A DNA stretch of 64,000 nucleotides, from NCBI RefSeq assembly GCF_963675985.1, contig NZ_OY780956.1:1-64000 (forward strand). Direction: 5' to 3'. Shown one piece after another: positions 32,569-41,725 of this stretch. The notes below the pieces were generated by a model, which had not been told where the DNA came from, searched no databases, and worked only from the letters and a program-made list of their open reading frames with translations. This DNA is from an uncultured Roseibium sp. GTDB lineage: Bacteria > Pseudomonadota > Alphaproteobacteria > Rhizobiales > Stappiaceae. Position numbers and translations under genes: made by a program. The stretch's first letter is position 1, and each line of letters opens with the position of its first letter.

Positions 32569-34287
32569 ATGACCACTCTTGCCAAACTTCTCGTCGAAAC
32601 ACTCGCCTCCGCCGGGGTGACGCGGATCTGGGGCGTGACGGGTGACAGCCTCAATGCCATTGACGGCGCACTGCGCGAGAACGGCGAGATCGAATTCATG
32701 CATGTCCGCAACGAAGAGGCCGGAGCATTTGCCACCGGCGCAGAGGCGGCGGTCACGGGCAAACTCTCGGTCTGCGCGGGCAGCTGCGGGCCGGGCAACC
32801 TGCACCTGATCAACGGGCTCTACGACTGCTACCGCAACCGCGTTCCCGTGCTTGCCATCGCGTCGCATATCCCTTCGACCGAGATCGGGCTGGGTTTCTT
32901 TCAGGAAACCCATCCTACGAAACTGTTCGACGAATGCAGCGACTTCTGCGAGCTCGTCACCACGCCCAAGCAGATGCCCGGGGTCCTGCACAGGGCCCTG
33001 CGCACGGCCATCGGGCGGAACACCGTGTCGGTCATCGTGATCCCCGGCGACGTGTCTCTGCAGGATTTCGACGGCGACACCCCGGTCTTCGTGCCGCCCG
33101 CACCGGTGCGCCGCGTGCCGGGCGACAGCGATATCGAGGCCGCGGCGGACCTTCTGAACGGGTCGGGCAACGTCACCATCCTGGCCGGGGCTGGGACCTC
33201 GGGCGCGCATGACGAGGTCGTGGCGCTGGCCGACGCGCTGGAAGCGCCGATCGTCCACGCCTTTCGCGGCAAGGAATATATGGAGTGGGACAACCCTTTC
33301 GACGTGGGCATGACCGGACTGATCGGATTTTCTTCGGGGTATCACGTGCTGAAAGACTGCGACACGCTCCTGATGCTCGGCACCGACTTTCCCTATCGGA
33401 ACTTCTATCCCAAAGGCGCCAAGGTCATCCAGGTCGACCGCGAGCCCGGGGCGCTCGGCAAGCGTGTGGCCCTGACGATGGGGATCGAGGCCGACGTGGT
33501 CGAATTTGCGCGGATGATCACGCCGAAGATCGACGGGGGACGACCGCGAGAGTTCCTCGACAAGGCGCTCCAGCACTATGCCAAGGCACGCGAAGACCTC
33601 GACGCTTTGGCGACCCCCAGCAAGCCGGGCAAACCTCTGCACCCGCAGCACATCTATTCCGTCGTCAACGAGGTGGCCGCGGACGATGCGATCTTTACCG
33701 TCGATGTCGGCACGCCCGCGATCTGGTCTGCGCGCTATCTCAAGACCAATGGCAAGCGGCGACTGATCGGCTCGTTCAACCATGGTTCCATGGCGAACGC
33801 GATGCCGCAGGCGCTGGGGGCACAGGCGGCGTTTCCGGGCCGGCAGGTCGTGTCGATGTCGGGTGACGGCGGGGTGGCGATGCTGTTCGGCGAGTTGCTG
33901 ACGGCAGTGCAGCTGAACCTGCCTGTCAAGATTGTGGTGCTCAACAACGGCTCGCTCGGCTTCGTGGAGCTGGAGCAGAAGACCGCCGGCTACCTGCCCG
34001 ACAACGTCGACTTGCAAAATCCCGATTTCGCAAAAGTCGCGGAGGCCATCGGACTGAAGGGCATCCGGGTTGAGGAGGCCGACGATCTCAAGGGCGCGCT
34101 GCAGGACGCTTTCGCCCACGATGGCCCCGCCCTGATCGATGTGGTGTCGAACCGGCAAGAGTTGGCAATGCCGCCTACCATCGAGGCCAAGGAGGGCATC
34201 GGGTTCAGCCTCTACGGCATGCGCGCGATCCTCAACGGACGCGGTGACGAGATCGTGGAGCTGGCCACCAGCAACCTCTTCAGATGA
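32569..34287 (+). CDS. poxB: pyruvate oxidase/dehydrogenase (quinone)-like ThDP enzyme
   Basis: A 572-residue thiamine-diphosphate enzyme of the PoxB type, which converts pyruvate to acetate and CO2 with electron transfer to quinone through FAD. The catalytic Glu is in HVRNEEAGAFATGAEAA near residue 50. The FAD domain contains LAGAGTSGAHDEVVALADAL near 205. The ThDP motif runs from GDGGVAMLFGELLTAVQL to the Asn-Asn pair in VVLNNGSLGF near 455. The C-terminal membrane-binding helix of E. coli PoxB is replaced by MPPTIEAKEGIGFSLYGMRAIL. The gene is 5' to an MFS carrier on the same strand and may metabolise its substrate. Confidence 0.85.
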   Translation: MTTLAKLLVETLASAGVTRIWGVTGDSLNAIDGALRENGEIEFMHVRNEEAGAFATGAEAAVTGKLSVCAGSCGPGNLHLINGLYDCYRNRVPVLAIASHIPSTEIGLGFFQETHPTKLFDECSDFCELVTTPKQMPGVLHRALRTAIGRNTVSVIVIPGDVSLQDFDGDTPVFVPPAPVRRVPGDSDIEAAADLLNGSGNVTILAGAGTSGAHDEVVALADALEAPIVHAFRGKEYMEWDNPFDVGMTGLIGFSSGYHVLKDCDTLLMLGTDFPYRNFYPKGAKVIQVDREPGALGKRVALTMGIEADVVEFARMITPKIDGGRPREFLDKALQHYAKAREDLDALATPSKPGKPLHPQHIYSVVNEVAADDAIFTVDVGTPAIWSARYLKTNGKRRLIGSFNHGSMANAMPQALGAQAAFPGRQVVSMSGDGGVAMLFGELLTAVQLNLPVKIVVLNNGSLGFVELEQKTAGYLPDNVDLQNPDFAKVAEAIGLKGIRVEEADDLKGALQDAFAHDGPALIDVVSNRQELAMPPTIEAKEGIGFSLYGMRAILNGRGDEIVELATSNLFR

Positions 34288-34460
34288 GCCCCAGCCCGAC
34301 CGACCGTAACTTTACATTTCTTTGATCTTCGGAACCGGCTGAAGACAGGAATACAATTCAAGATCGCCGGACTTGAAACGAGAGCGCAGCGGGGTTGGTC
34401 CTGTCGGTGGTGGGCGGTCAGCGCTGCGCATACTGCAACGCCAGGACGGGAGTGATCCGA

Positions 34461-35807
34461 ATGGCAGCCCCAACATCCCGCTCCGGCGGAGCCATGACGC
34501 ACTATCGCTGGGTCGTCGTCGCGCTTCTCTTCGCCATCGTCGTGATCAACTACATCGACCGCTCGGCGATCTCCTACGCCATCGACCCGATCTCAAAAGA
34601 GCTGAGCCTGTCGGACAGCCAGAAGGGACTCATCCTCGGGGCTTTTGGGGTAGGTTACATGTTCACCACCTTCATCGGCGGCATCCTGACCGACCGTTTC
34701 GGTCCACGGATCATCCTGGCGGTTGCGGTCGTCCTCTGGACGGTATCGAGCGCGCTGACCGCCGTCGTCTCAAGCTTCTTCCTTCTTCTGGCCCTGCGCG
34801 CGCTTCTGGGTCTTGCGGAAGGGCCGATGTTTCCGGGCCTGACCGGCGCCGTCGCCAACTGGCTGTCACCGCGGGAACGCGCGCGGGCGTTGGGCTATTC
34901 ACTGGCAGCGGTGCCTCTCTCGTTGGCCATCGGCGGTCCTGTCGTCAGCGGCATCCTGTCCTTTACCGACTGGCGCTCGCTGTACTGGATCCTCGCCGCC
35001 GCCAGCCTTGTATGGTTTCCGCTGTGGTACTGGGTGTTCCGAAACCGGCCCGGGGAATCGGCTCACGTGAACGAAGCCGAACTGGCCCATATCCGGTACA
35101 AGACCACCGAGGACCCCGACACCGACCGCGGTGACGGAAATGTCATTCCGGCCCAATCCGACAACGCAACCGAAACGAGCTGGAAGCGGCTGTTCACGAA
35201 CGGGACGCTTCTGTCCAACTACTGGGCGTTCTTCGTCTTCGGCTATTTCCTGTTCTTCTTCATGACCTGGCTGCCGGGATACCTAGAACAGAAGTTTTCG
35301 ATCTCGGTTGCCGATGTGGGCTGGTTCTCTTTCGTGCCCTGGGCGGTCGCCGGTCTGGTGCTGCTGCTGCTTGGCAATCTTTCCGACCGTCTGCTGGAGA
35401 AAACCCACAGCCTTCGGATCTCGCGCAGCTGGCAGATCATCATCACGCAGCTGATCGCCGCCGTCGTCATCCTGCCCGTCGCCTTCACCTCGACACTCTG
35501 GGTCGCTCTGGCCCTGATAAGCGTGGCGGTCGCGGCCTCCATGGGGGCGAACGCGGTCTACTACGCCGTCAATGTCGACGTGGCCCCGGACCGGTCGGCC
35601 ACGGCGCTGGGGATAATGGATTTCTTCTTCGCTGTTTCGGGCTTTGCCGCGCCCGCCATCACCGGCTGGGTGGTTGGCAGCAGTGGCAGTTTTGAGCGGG
35701 CCTTCTACATCCTCGCCGGGCTGGGAACTTCTTCGGTGGTGCTGACGTTCCTCTTACACCGTCCCGACCGCGACGCGATCGACCATCCCTATCCGGAGCG
35801 GCGTTAA
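34461..35807 (+). CDS. MFS transporter, anion:cation symporter-like
   Basis: A 448-residue major facilitator with twelve predicted membrane segments. The first is VVVALLFAIVVINYIDRSAISYAI, including the NYIDR motif typical of the anion:cation symporter (ACS) subfamily for hexuronates, glucarate and aromatic acids. The loop 2-3 motif GILTDRFGPRIIL is present. ATG 34461 has GGAG 8 bp upstream; a later ATG at 34494 is also possible. A 173-bp gap separates it from the PoxB-like gene. Substrate probably a carboxylate. Confidence 0.88.
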   Translation: MAAPTSRSGGAMTHYRWVVVALLFAIVVINYIDRSAISYAIDPISKELSLSDSQKGLILGAFGVGYMFTTFIGGILTDRFGPRIILAVAVVLWTVSSALTAVVSSFFLLLALRALLGLAEGPMFPGLTGAVANWLSPRERARALGYSLAAVPLSLAIGGPVVSGILSFTDWRSLYWILAAASLVWFPLWYWVFRNRPGESAHVNEAELAHIRYKTTEDPDTDRGDGNVIPAQSDNATETSWKRLFTNGTLLSNYWAFFVFGYFLFFFMTWLPGYLEQKFSISVADVGWFSFVPWAVAGLVLLLLGNLSDRLLEKTHSLRISRSWQIIITQLIAAVVILPVAFTSTLWVALALISVAVAASMGANAVYYAVNVDVAPDRSATALGIMDFFFAVSGFAAPAITGWVVGSSGSFERAFYILAGLGTSSVVLTFLLHRPDRDAIDHPYPERR

Positions 35808-35912
35808 CCGGCGCCCACTCCCAATCACTCGGCGAAGGGTTCCCGACCGCGCAGATGCCGGTTGGAGCCGGGGCCCTTTTTCAGCCAGCTTTCCCGCACG
35901 CAGGGTCGGGAG

Positions 35913-36594
35913 AGGCCATGTGAAACCCGATAGCCTGCAATGTCCCTGCGGTTGCGGAGTGATGCACAAGATTGGCGAGGATCGCACGGAGCGGCTGGAC
36001 ATCGTGCCCGCACAGCTTCGCGTGATCGTCACCGTTCGCCCCAAATACGCCTGCCGCGCCTGTACAGACGGTGTCACACAGGTGCCGGCACCGGCTCATC
36101 TCATCGAAGGCGGTCTGCCGACGGAAGGGCCATCGCGCATGTTCTGGTTGCCAAGTACGCGGACTATTTGCCCTTGCACCGGCAGAGCCAGATCCGTGCC
36201 CGGTCGGGCATCGATATTCATCGGAGCATGCTGGCGGATTGGGTCGGTACTGCCGCGTTCCACCTCGCCGTGGTGGTCGACTGATTGGCCAAACATCTGA
36301 AGGCGTCGACCAAACTGTTCATGGACGAGACGACGGCGCCGGTGCTGGATCCGGGCAGCGGCTCTCGGTCAGGCAGGCCCGCACCGCGCCTCTCGTCACC
36401 GCGTTCGGACAATGGCTGCAAGAGCAACGCCTTCGGGTATCCGCCAAGCCCCGTCTCGGCGAGAAGCTCGCCTATCTCAAGGCGACCCTCGAAGCCATCG
36501 CCGCCGGCCATCCGAAAAGGCGGATCGATGAACTCCTGCCATGGAACTTCATGCCGTCAAGCTGAAAACCGGTGGGCAGCAGACGGCGCTTACT
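35913..36594 (+). pseudogene. IS66-family transposase (TnpC) remnant with right end
   Basis: Starting near 35913 the sequence reads KPDSLQCPCGCGVMHKIGED, the zinc-finger region of IS66 TnpC, and continues to HLIEGGLPTEG. A frame change leads to AHVLVAKYADYLPLHRQSQI and LADWVGTAAFHLAVVVD and a stop. After it LAKHLKASTKLFMDETTAPV follows. A further jump ends LAYLKATLEAIAAGHPKRRI with LLPWNFMPSS, the family C-terminus. GACGGCGCTTAC at 36582-36593 matches the IS66 terminal repeat type. Frameshifts, a stop and a large internal deletion show decay. The left end is missing. Confidence 0.8.
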
Positions 36595-36678
36595 GAAAAT
36601 CAACAATGAACGACCTCTGATGCAAGCGAATTTGCGAAACGGTCCGACAAAGATCAAACCTGAAGTGCGCCCGATGCT

Positions 36679-37470
36679 CTAGCCGACGGTTGCCGCAACC
36701 TCACGAGAGTGCATGAAACGGGACCGCGAATATCTTTTCATGTAGGTGAGCAGCCGGTCGAGCATCATCAGCCGGCCGGGCTGGGCGATAAGCTGAACAT
36801 GCAGCGTGAGATGGAAAAAGGCGCCGGGCCAGTCGTAATGGCCCAGGAATTCCTCCTGCCACAGGCTTTCGACTTCGGACGCGGTGCGAATTACCCGCTC
36901 CATGCGTCCGCCATGCATGAAATACGGTGCATCGGCTAAGTGCCACTGCACAGGCAGTTCCACCAGGGGGAGCGCTTGTCCATCCCGGGTGTGACGGTAA
37001 GGTCCGGCTCGATCGTGGAAGTTGGTCGACACCGTGATGCCGTCCTCCATCATCAGGTCGAGGGTGTGTTCCGACCATTCCCAGGACGGCGAGCGCCATG
37101 TCACGGGCCGTTCATTGATGATATTGGCAATGGAATCGTTGCCGCGAACAAGTTCATCCCGTTCTTCTGCCCGCGACAGCCGGGTCGGTGACAGGTGTCG
37201 ATGGCCGTGGCCTCCGATTTCATGGCCGCGCCGATGGATTTCGGCCACGGCATCGGGATAGCGGTCGGCGGTGATCCCGGGCACGAAGAAGGTGGTCGAC
37301 ACGTCGTGTCGGTCGAGAAGGTCGAGCAGGGGAGGCAAACCCTCCAGAACCGCATAGGTGCCGTGGGAAAGCAGCGACGGTCGTCCGGCGTTTTCCGGAT
37401 CGATACCGAGCCAGATCGCCTCCGCATCGAGACAAATGCCAAGGACGATCGGGAAGGGCGTTTTTTGCAT
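36679..37470 (-). CDS. polysaccharide deacetylase-fold protein, paralog 3
   Basis: A 263-residue NodB-fold protein. Motif 1 is GICLDAEAIWLG near residue 10, where NodB proteins have TFDDG; motif 2 HEIGGHGHRHLSP near 82 has the HxxxH pair (Gly-His-Gly-His-Arg-His); motif 3 is WRSPSWEWSEH near 123; and FHLTLHVQLIAQPGR is near 218. A partial zinc site is therefore likely. The frame extends upstream but ATG 37470 gives the shorter, family-like N-terminus. It is divergent from an M19 dipeptidase with an IclR-type motif between them. It is related to, but distinct from, the two proteins at 2963-4808. Confidence 0.82.
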   Translation of the reverse strand: MQKTPFPIVLGICLDAEAIWLGIDPENAGRPSLLSHGTYAVLEGLPPLLDLLDRHDVSTTFFVPGITADRYPDAVAEIHRRGHEIGGHGHRHLSPTRLSRAEERDELVRGNDSIANIINERPVTWRSPSWEWSEHTLDLMMEDGITVSTNFHDRAGPYRHTRDGQALPLVELPVQWHLADAPYFMHGGRMERVIRTASEVESLWQEEFLGHYDWPGAFFHLTLHVQLIAQPGRLMMLDRLLTYMKRYSRSRFMHSREVAATVG

Positions 37471-37588
37471 TTTTAAACTCCAAATATTTGTTCGCCTTAC
37501 GCTGACCGCCCCGTGTGGGTGAAGGCGCTGACCTGTCTCTATAAATTCATATGAAGATTTGCCTGTCACCAGAAACTGTTTATTTTAC

Positions 37589-37600
37589 GAACAAAAGTTC
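37589..37600. promoter_or_regulatory. IclR-type motif site 1
   Basis: GAACAAAAGTTC, a palindrome of GAAC and GTTC with AAAA between, lies in the 290-bp gap between the divergent deacetylase and dipeptidase genes. Related copies precede the IclR gene, the ALDH operon and the dpp operon. Confidence 0.55.
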
Positions 37601-37760
37601 ACAATGTATGACTATTGGGGCGCTTGACCGGTTTCATTGGTGGTTTGGCAAACCGGCTTCCTGCAGGCCCGAATGAAGCCGGAAGAAAATGACAGGGAAA
37701 CGGTCCGGATGGGAAAGCCACCGCGATTTCGGGCCTTGCCGATACAGGAGATTTGAAGAG

Positions 37761-38738
37761 ATGCCGCAGCCGAATCTGCACAGCCGTTCCACCGTTATTG
37801 ACGGATTGATCGTTTCGAAGTGGAGCCGAAAGCTGTTCGAAGCCATGCAGGCCGGCGGATTGACCGCCGCCAATTGCACTTGCAGCGTTTGGGAGGGATT
37901 CGAAGATTCCATGCGCGCCGTGGGGCAGTGGAAACAATGGCTGCGGGAAAACGACGACCTTATTCGTCAAGTCTATACGGCCGACGACATTGAACAGGCC
38001 AAGGCGGAAGGACGCGTCGGAATCATCCTGGGATGGCAGAATTCGGACGGCTTCGGCGAGGATATCAGGACCGTCGCGCTTTATGCCGAGCTGGGCCTGC
38101 GGGTCGTTCAGCTCACCTACCACAATGCCAATTCGGTTGGTGCCGGGTGTCTGGAAACCATCGACCGGGGACTTACCGACTTCGGCCACGAACTGGTCGC
38201 AGCCCTGAACGATGCAGGCATACTCATGGATCTCAGCCATGTGGGGTCGCAGACTTCGGCGGATGCGGTGCGGGTCTCCAAAAAGCCGTTGGCCTACACT
38301 CATTGTGCACCCAAGGCGCTGAAGGATCATCCGCGCAACAAGAGTGACGAGGATCTGCGCATGGTGGCCGACAGCGGTGGGATGGTCGGCGTGACGATGT
38401 TCCCGCCCTTCATGCCCCGGGGGAGCGAGTCCACCCTGGAGGACTATCTGGAGGTCATCGAATACGTCATCAATCTCTGCGGTGAAGAACAGGTGGGAAT
38501 CGGCACGGATTTCACCCAGGACGTGCCGCCCGAAGCCATGGCCTATTTCCTCCATTACAAGGGCTACGGCCGTTCTCTACTGCAACCCAAAGGGGTTGTT
38601 TTCCCGGAAGAGTTCAAGCGCATCGAGCAATATCCAAATCTTACCAACGCCATGGAGCGGCGCGGTTGGAGCGAGGACCGCATCTCCCGTATTCTTGGCG
38701 CGAACTGGACCCGGCTTTTCAGGGAAGTCTGGATCTGA
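37761..38738 (+). CDS. M19 (membrane/renal-type) dipeptidase
   Basis: A 325-residue zinc dipeptidase of family M19, which cleaves dipeptides and tolerates D-residues at the C-terminus. The N-terminal metal motif HxD is replaced here by VIDGLIVSKW near residue 12, so the first ligand pair is not canonical. The bridging Glu position reads IILGWQNSDG (usual GxEGG) near residue 96. Later histidines in LMDLSHVG (near 158) and THCAPKALKDHPRNKSD (near 182) are present, as is GIGTDFTQ. The altered N-terminal ligands suggest changed metal use or substrate. The ATG at 37761 has GAAGAG just upstream. Confidence 0.85.
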   Translation: MPQPNLHSRSTVIDGLIVSKWSRKLFEAMQAGGLTAANCTCSVWEGFEDSMRAVGQWKQWLRENDDLIRQVYTADDIEQAKAEGRVGIILGWQNSDGFGEDIRTVALYAELGLRVVQLTYHNANSVGAGCLETIDRGLTDFGHELVAALNDAGILMDLSHVGSQTSADAVRVSKKPLAYTHCAPKALKDHPRNKSDEDLRMVADSGGMVGVTMFPPFMPRGSESTLEDYLEVIEYVINLCGEEQVGIGTDFTQDVPPEAMAYFLHYKGYGRSLLQPKGVVFPEEFKRIEQYPNLTNAMERRGWSEDRISRILGANWTRLFREVWI

Positions 38739-38812
38739 TCCAAACGGCGTGCGGATGCCGCAAGCCGTTCGGGTGGGAAGAACGCAAAGGTCGCGCTCGA
38801 GGGCACGGGTTC

Positions 38813-39619
38813 TTAAGAGTTGATGTCCGTCCGCCCCGCCTTCAGCGCGATTTGCATTTGATCGGCGACATTCTGGACAACGGGCAGGATGTCGGAGAGC
38901 AATTGTTTGGTAGTCACGGCGCTCATGCTGGTCAGGGCCGTGATGGCGCCCGCCACCCTCTGGTTATTGTCGAAGAACGGCACCGCAAGCGAACGCACGC
39001 CGACTTCGACCTCTTGCTCCACAAGTGCATAACCGTGGTTTCTGACCAGCTCCAGTTCCCGGCGCAGCAGGTTCGGATCGACGTTGGTTTTGTCGGTCAA
39101 AAGAATGGGCTGGCTGCTCTCGATCAGCGCGTCGATTTGCTCCGCCGGATCGAAGGCAAGCATGGCCCGGCCCGTGGAGGTCGACAGAAGCGGCAGCCTT
39201 CGGCCGACGGGCACGGTCACCGCCAGGGAGCGCTGTGCGATGGCACGGGCTGTGTAAACCGATACATCGCCATCGCGCACGGCAAGCGCCACCGTCTGTC
39301 CGGAAATGGCACTGGCCTCATCGAGAAGAGGCTGGGCGAAGGCCGAAAACGGCAGGGCGGAAAGATAGGAATAGCCCAGTTGCAGGACCTTTGGTGCGAG
39401 GCGGAAGGCACGCCCGTCCCGAGACACATAGCCCAGATGGGCGAGCGTAAGCAGATACCGCCTTGCGCTTGCCCGGTTCATGCCGGTGCGATCAGCGACT
39501 TGTGTCAGACTCATAGCGGGGCTTGCAGCGTCAAAGCTGCCGAGAACATCGAGGCCATGCTCAAGCGATGCGACGAAGTCGCGTGGTTTCCGGTCTGAGT
39601 CGGCCTGATCGTCGCTCAT
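38813..39619 (-). CDS. IclR-family transcriptional regulator
   Basis: A 268-residue regulator. The N-terminal winged helix is SLEHGLDVLGSFDAASPAMSLTQVADRTGMNRASARRYLLTLAHLGYV (about 18-65) and the C-terminal IclR effector domain follows, ending FFDNNQRVAGAITALTS and so on. A GAAC-type motif lies 68 bp upstream of its start, and others lie before the adjacent ALDH operon and the deacetylase/dipeptidase pair, so it is the best candidate to control the 36.7-58.4 kb cluster. It is convergent with the dipeptidase gene. Effector unknown. Confidence 0.92.
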   Translation of the reverse strand: MSDDQADSDRKPRDFVASLEHGLDVLGSFDAASPAMSLTQVADRTGMNRASARRYLLTLAHLGYVSRDGRAFRLAPKVLQLGYSYLSALPFSAFAQPLLDEASAISGQTVALAVRDGDVSVYTARAIAQRSLAVTVPVGRRLPLLSTSTGRAMLAFDPAEQIDALIESSQPILLTDKTNVDPNLLRRELELVRNHGYALVEQEVEVGVRSLAVPFFDNNQRVAGAITALTSMSAVTTKQLLSDILPVVQNVADQMQIALKAGRTDINS

Positions 39620-40322
39620 GGTGCTTCCCTTATTTCAAATGACTTCCGCAAAGGGAAGGTAGTCTAATGCCCGCTTCAACGGTTTTGAACAAATGTCATG
39701 ATCGACATTACCGACTAATCTCTGTTTCCCCCGAGAATACAAGCAGGTTGTATCGGGGTGGCTGCATGTCCACATGATTGAAGCCGGATAAACGTTCGGG
39801 CCATACGAACGGATCATCTGCCGGCGGGTGTCTCCGCACGCCATCGAGGGCCTGCCCGGGCCAGGGCTGAGGATGCGATTGATACCGTTTTTCAGGTGTT
39901 GACGTGGTTGCTGCACGAAAGAATGCCGGTCCGTTGGTGTGTGGCGTGGGACCGCTGTCCGGGGTGGGCGTTGCAGGCGGTCGCCGTTCTATTGATTTCA
40001 AGTAGAAACAATCTCACCAAAACAATTTTCACTTGGTGAACATAAGTTTACATACAGGCGCGGTTTCGTCGGTGCAAGCCGCCATTGTGCGGCGGTGACA
40101 TCTTAAGCACGCTCGCGCCTCTGATTAAATAATACGCAGTTATTGGCGAAATTATCCGCATTAATCGCGTGTCGATCGCGCGACCGAGGAATTTCCCGAC
40201 ATTTTGCGCTCGTTCAAACGGAGTGCACGATTAAAAAATCATCTTGCGTACATAAGTTCGTATAACGTACATTTCTACCAGATTGACCGGATAACAAGAA
40301 GCAGGTGTCGAGGCGAATGGCT
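39620..40322. promoter_or_regulatory. intergenic control region with three IclR-type motif copies
   Basis: This 703-bp gap separates the divergent IclR gene and ALDH operon. It holds GAACAAATGTCA (39687-39698), GAACATAAGTTT (40038-40049) and GTACATAAGTTC (40248-40259), variants of the palindrome at 37589. No gene is supported; one 93-codon minus-strand frame looks accidental. The last two sites are 285 and 75 bp from the ALDH start. Confidence 0.5.
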
Positions 40323-41723
40323 ATGAAGATGTTGATAGGAGGCCAGATGGTTGGCGCGGGCGAGGCGTATGACGTCGTCGACCCGGCAAGCGGCGAGGCC
40401 TTCGACAAGGCGCCCGAATGTAGCCAGGCTCAGCTCGATCAGGCCATCGAAGTCGCTACTCGGGCCTTCCAATCCTGGTCTCGCACGGATATTACCGAAC
40501 GCCGCCGCGTTCTCGTTGCCTGTGCCGAAAGGGTTCGTGCCCATGCTGAGGAGCTGGGTCGCCTTATCTGCCGGGAAGTGGGGCGGCCGTTGCCGGGATC
40601 CATCGGTGAGGTGATGGGATCGGCACGCTGGTTCGAACATACCGCCGGCATTGAACTGCCCGTCGAAGTGCTGCGCGACGATGACGACATGCGTGTTTCT
40701 GTTCATCGTCGTCCGCTCGGTGTGGTCGCCGGGATCGCGCCTTGGAACTATCCGCTTATTTCCGCAGTATGGAAGATTGCGCCGGCGCTGCTGGCGGGCA
40801 ATGCCATCGTCATCAAGCCGTCGCCTTTCACACCGCTCTCGACATTGCGCCTCGGAGCCATTCTTCGGGACCTCATTCCCGAGGGTGTCTTGACAATCGT
40901 CAGCGGCGGCGACGGGCTCGGCCGCGCCCTTGCCGCTCATCCGGAGATCCGAAAAGTGTCGCTGACCGGTTCGGTCGAGGCGGGTAAGAGCGTCGCCCGG
41001 ACCAGCGCCGACGATCTCAAGCGTATCACCCTGGAACTCGGGGGGAACGACGCGGCGATCGTTCTCGACGACGTCGATCCGCAGGCGATTGCTGAAAAGC
41101 TGTTCTGGGGCGGTTTTCAAAACTCCGGACAGGTCTGCTCCGCCATCAAGCGCCTCTATGTGCATGAGAAGGCCTTCGAGCCGGTGAAATCTGCGTTGCT
41201 CGAGCGGATCGCTCGAACGCGCATCGGCAGTGGTTTCGATGAAGGCGTCGAACTCGGTCCCGTGACCACCGCCCCCCAGTTCGAACGTCTCCAGGAGCTT
41301 ACGGAGGACACCCGCAAGGCCGGCGGCAAGATGCACGGTGAATCGTCACTTCCCAACGCGGCCGGTTACTTCATGGCACCCAGGCTGGTGACCGATCTTT
41401 CCGATAACGACAGGCTGGTGGCGGAGGAACAATTCGGCCCCCTCCTGCCTATTCTGCCGTTCAAGGATGAGGCGGATGTCATCGAGCGCGCCAATGCAAC
41501 AAAGTTCGGCCTGTCCGGCTCCGTCTGGAGCGGCCGTGTGGATCGTGCCGCCGCCCTGGCTGCCGAGCTTGATTGCGGCACCGCCTGGGTAAACCAGCAT
41601 CTCACCATCTTGCCGATTTCTCCGGTTTGCGGACACAAGTGGTCCGGAATCGGGGTTGAAAACGGGCCCTGGGGCCTTGCGGCCTACACCGACATCCAGA
41701 CGATTTCCGTAGCCAAGGCGTAA
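40323..41723 (+). CDS. aldehyde dehydrogenase (NAD(P)+)
   Basis: A 466-residue aldehyde dehydrogenase. Catalytic residues are Asn142 in APWNYP, Glu239 in LELGGND and the nucleophile Cys272 in GQVCSAIKR. The NAD-binding TGSVEAGK is at 215-222. It oxidises an aldehyde to a carboxylate; in this cluster the substrate may come from the flavin oxidase encoded by soxBDAG-type genes, as PuuC acts in putrescine breakdown. ATG 40323 was chosen over 40317 and 40305 for spacing to GAGG at 40310. It is the first gene of a plus-strand operon that runs at least to 49140. Confidence 0.92.
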   Translation: MKMLIGGQMVGAGEAYDVVDPASGEAFDKAPECSQAQLDQAIEVATRAFQSWSRTDITERRRVLVACAERVRAHAEELGRLICREVGRPLPGSIGEVMGSARWFEHTAGIELPVEVLRDDDDMRVSVHRRPLGVVAGIAPWNYPLISAVWKIAPALLAGNAIVIKPSPFTPLSTLRLGAILRDLIPEGVLTIVSGGDGLGRALAAHPEIRKVSLTGSVEAGKSVARTSADDLKRITLELGGNDAAIVLDDVDPQAIAEKLFWGGFQNSGQVCSAIKRLYVHEKAFEPVKSALLERIARTRIGSGFDEGVELGPVTTAPQFERLQELTEDTRKAGGKMHGESSLPNAAGYFMAPRLVTDLSDNDRLVAEEQFGPLLPILPFKDEADVIERANATKFGLSGSVWSGRVDRAAALAAELDCGTAWVNQHLTILPISPVCGHKWSGIGVENGPWGLAAYTDIQTISVAKA

Positions 41724-41725
41724 CA

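Noticed and set aside
31912..34158. A 748-codon open frame on the minus strand opposite the PoxB-like gene
   Set aside because: It is antisense to a gene with full ThDP motifs and its translation shows no family pattern.
39635..39916. A 93-codon minus-strand frame upstream of the IclR gene
   Set aside because: No ribosome site, no family pattern, and it lies in the control region with operator-like motifs.
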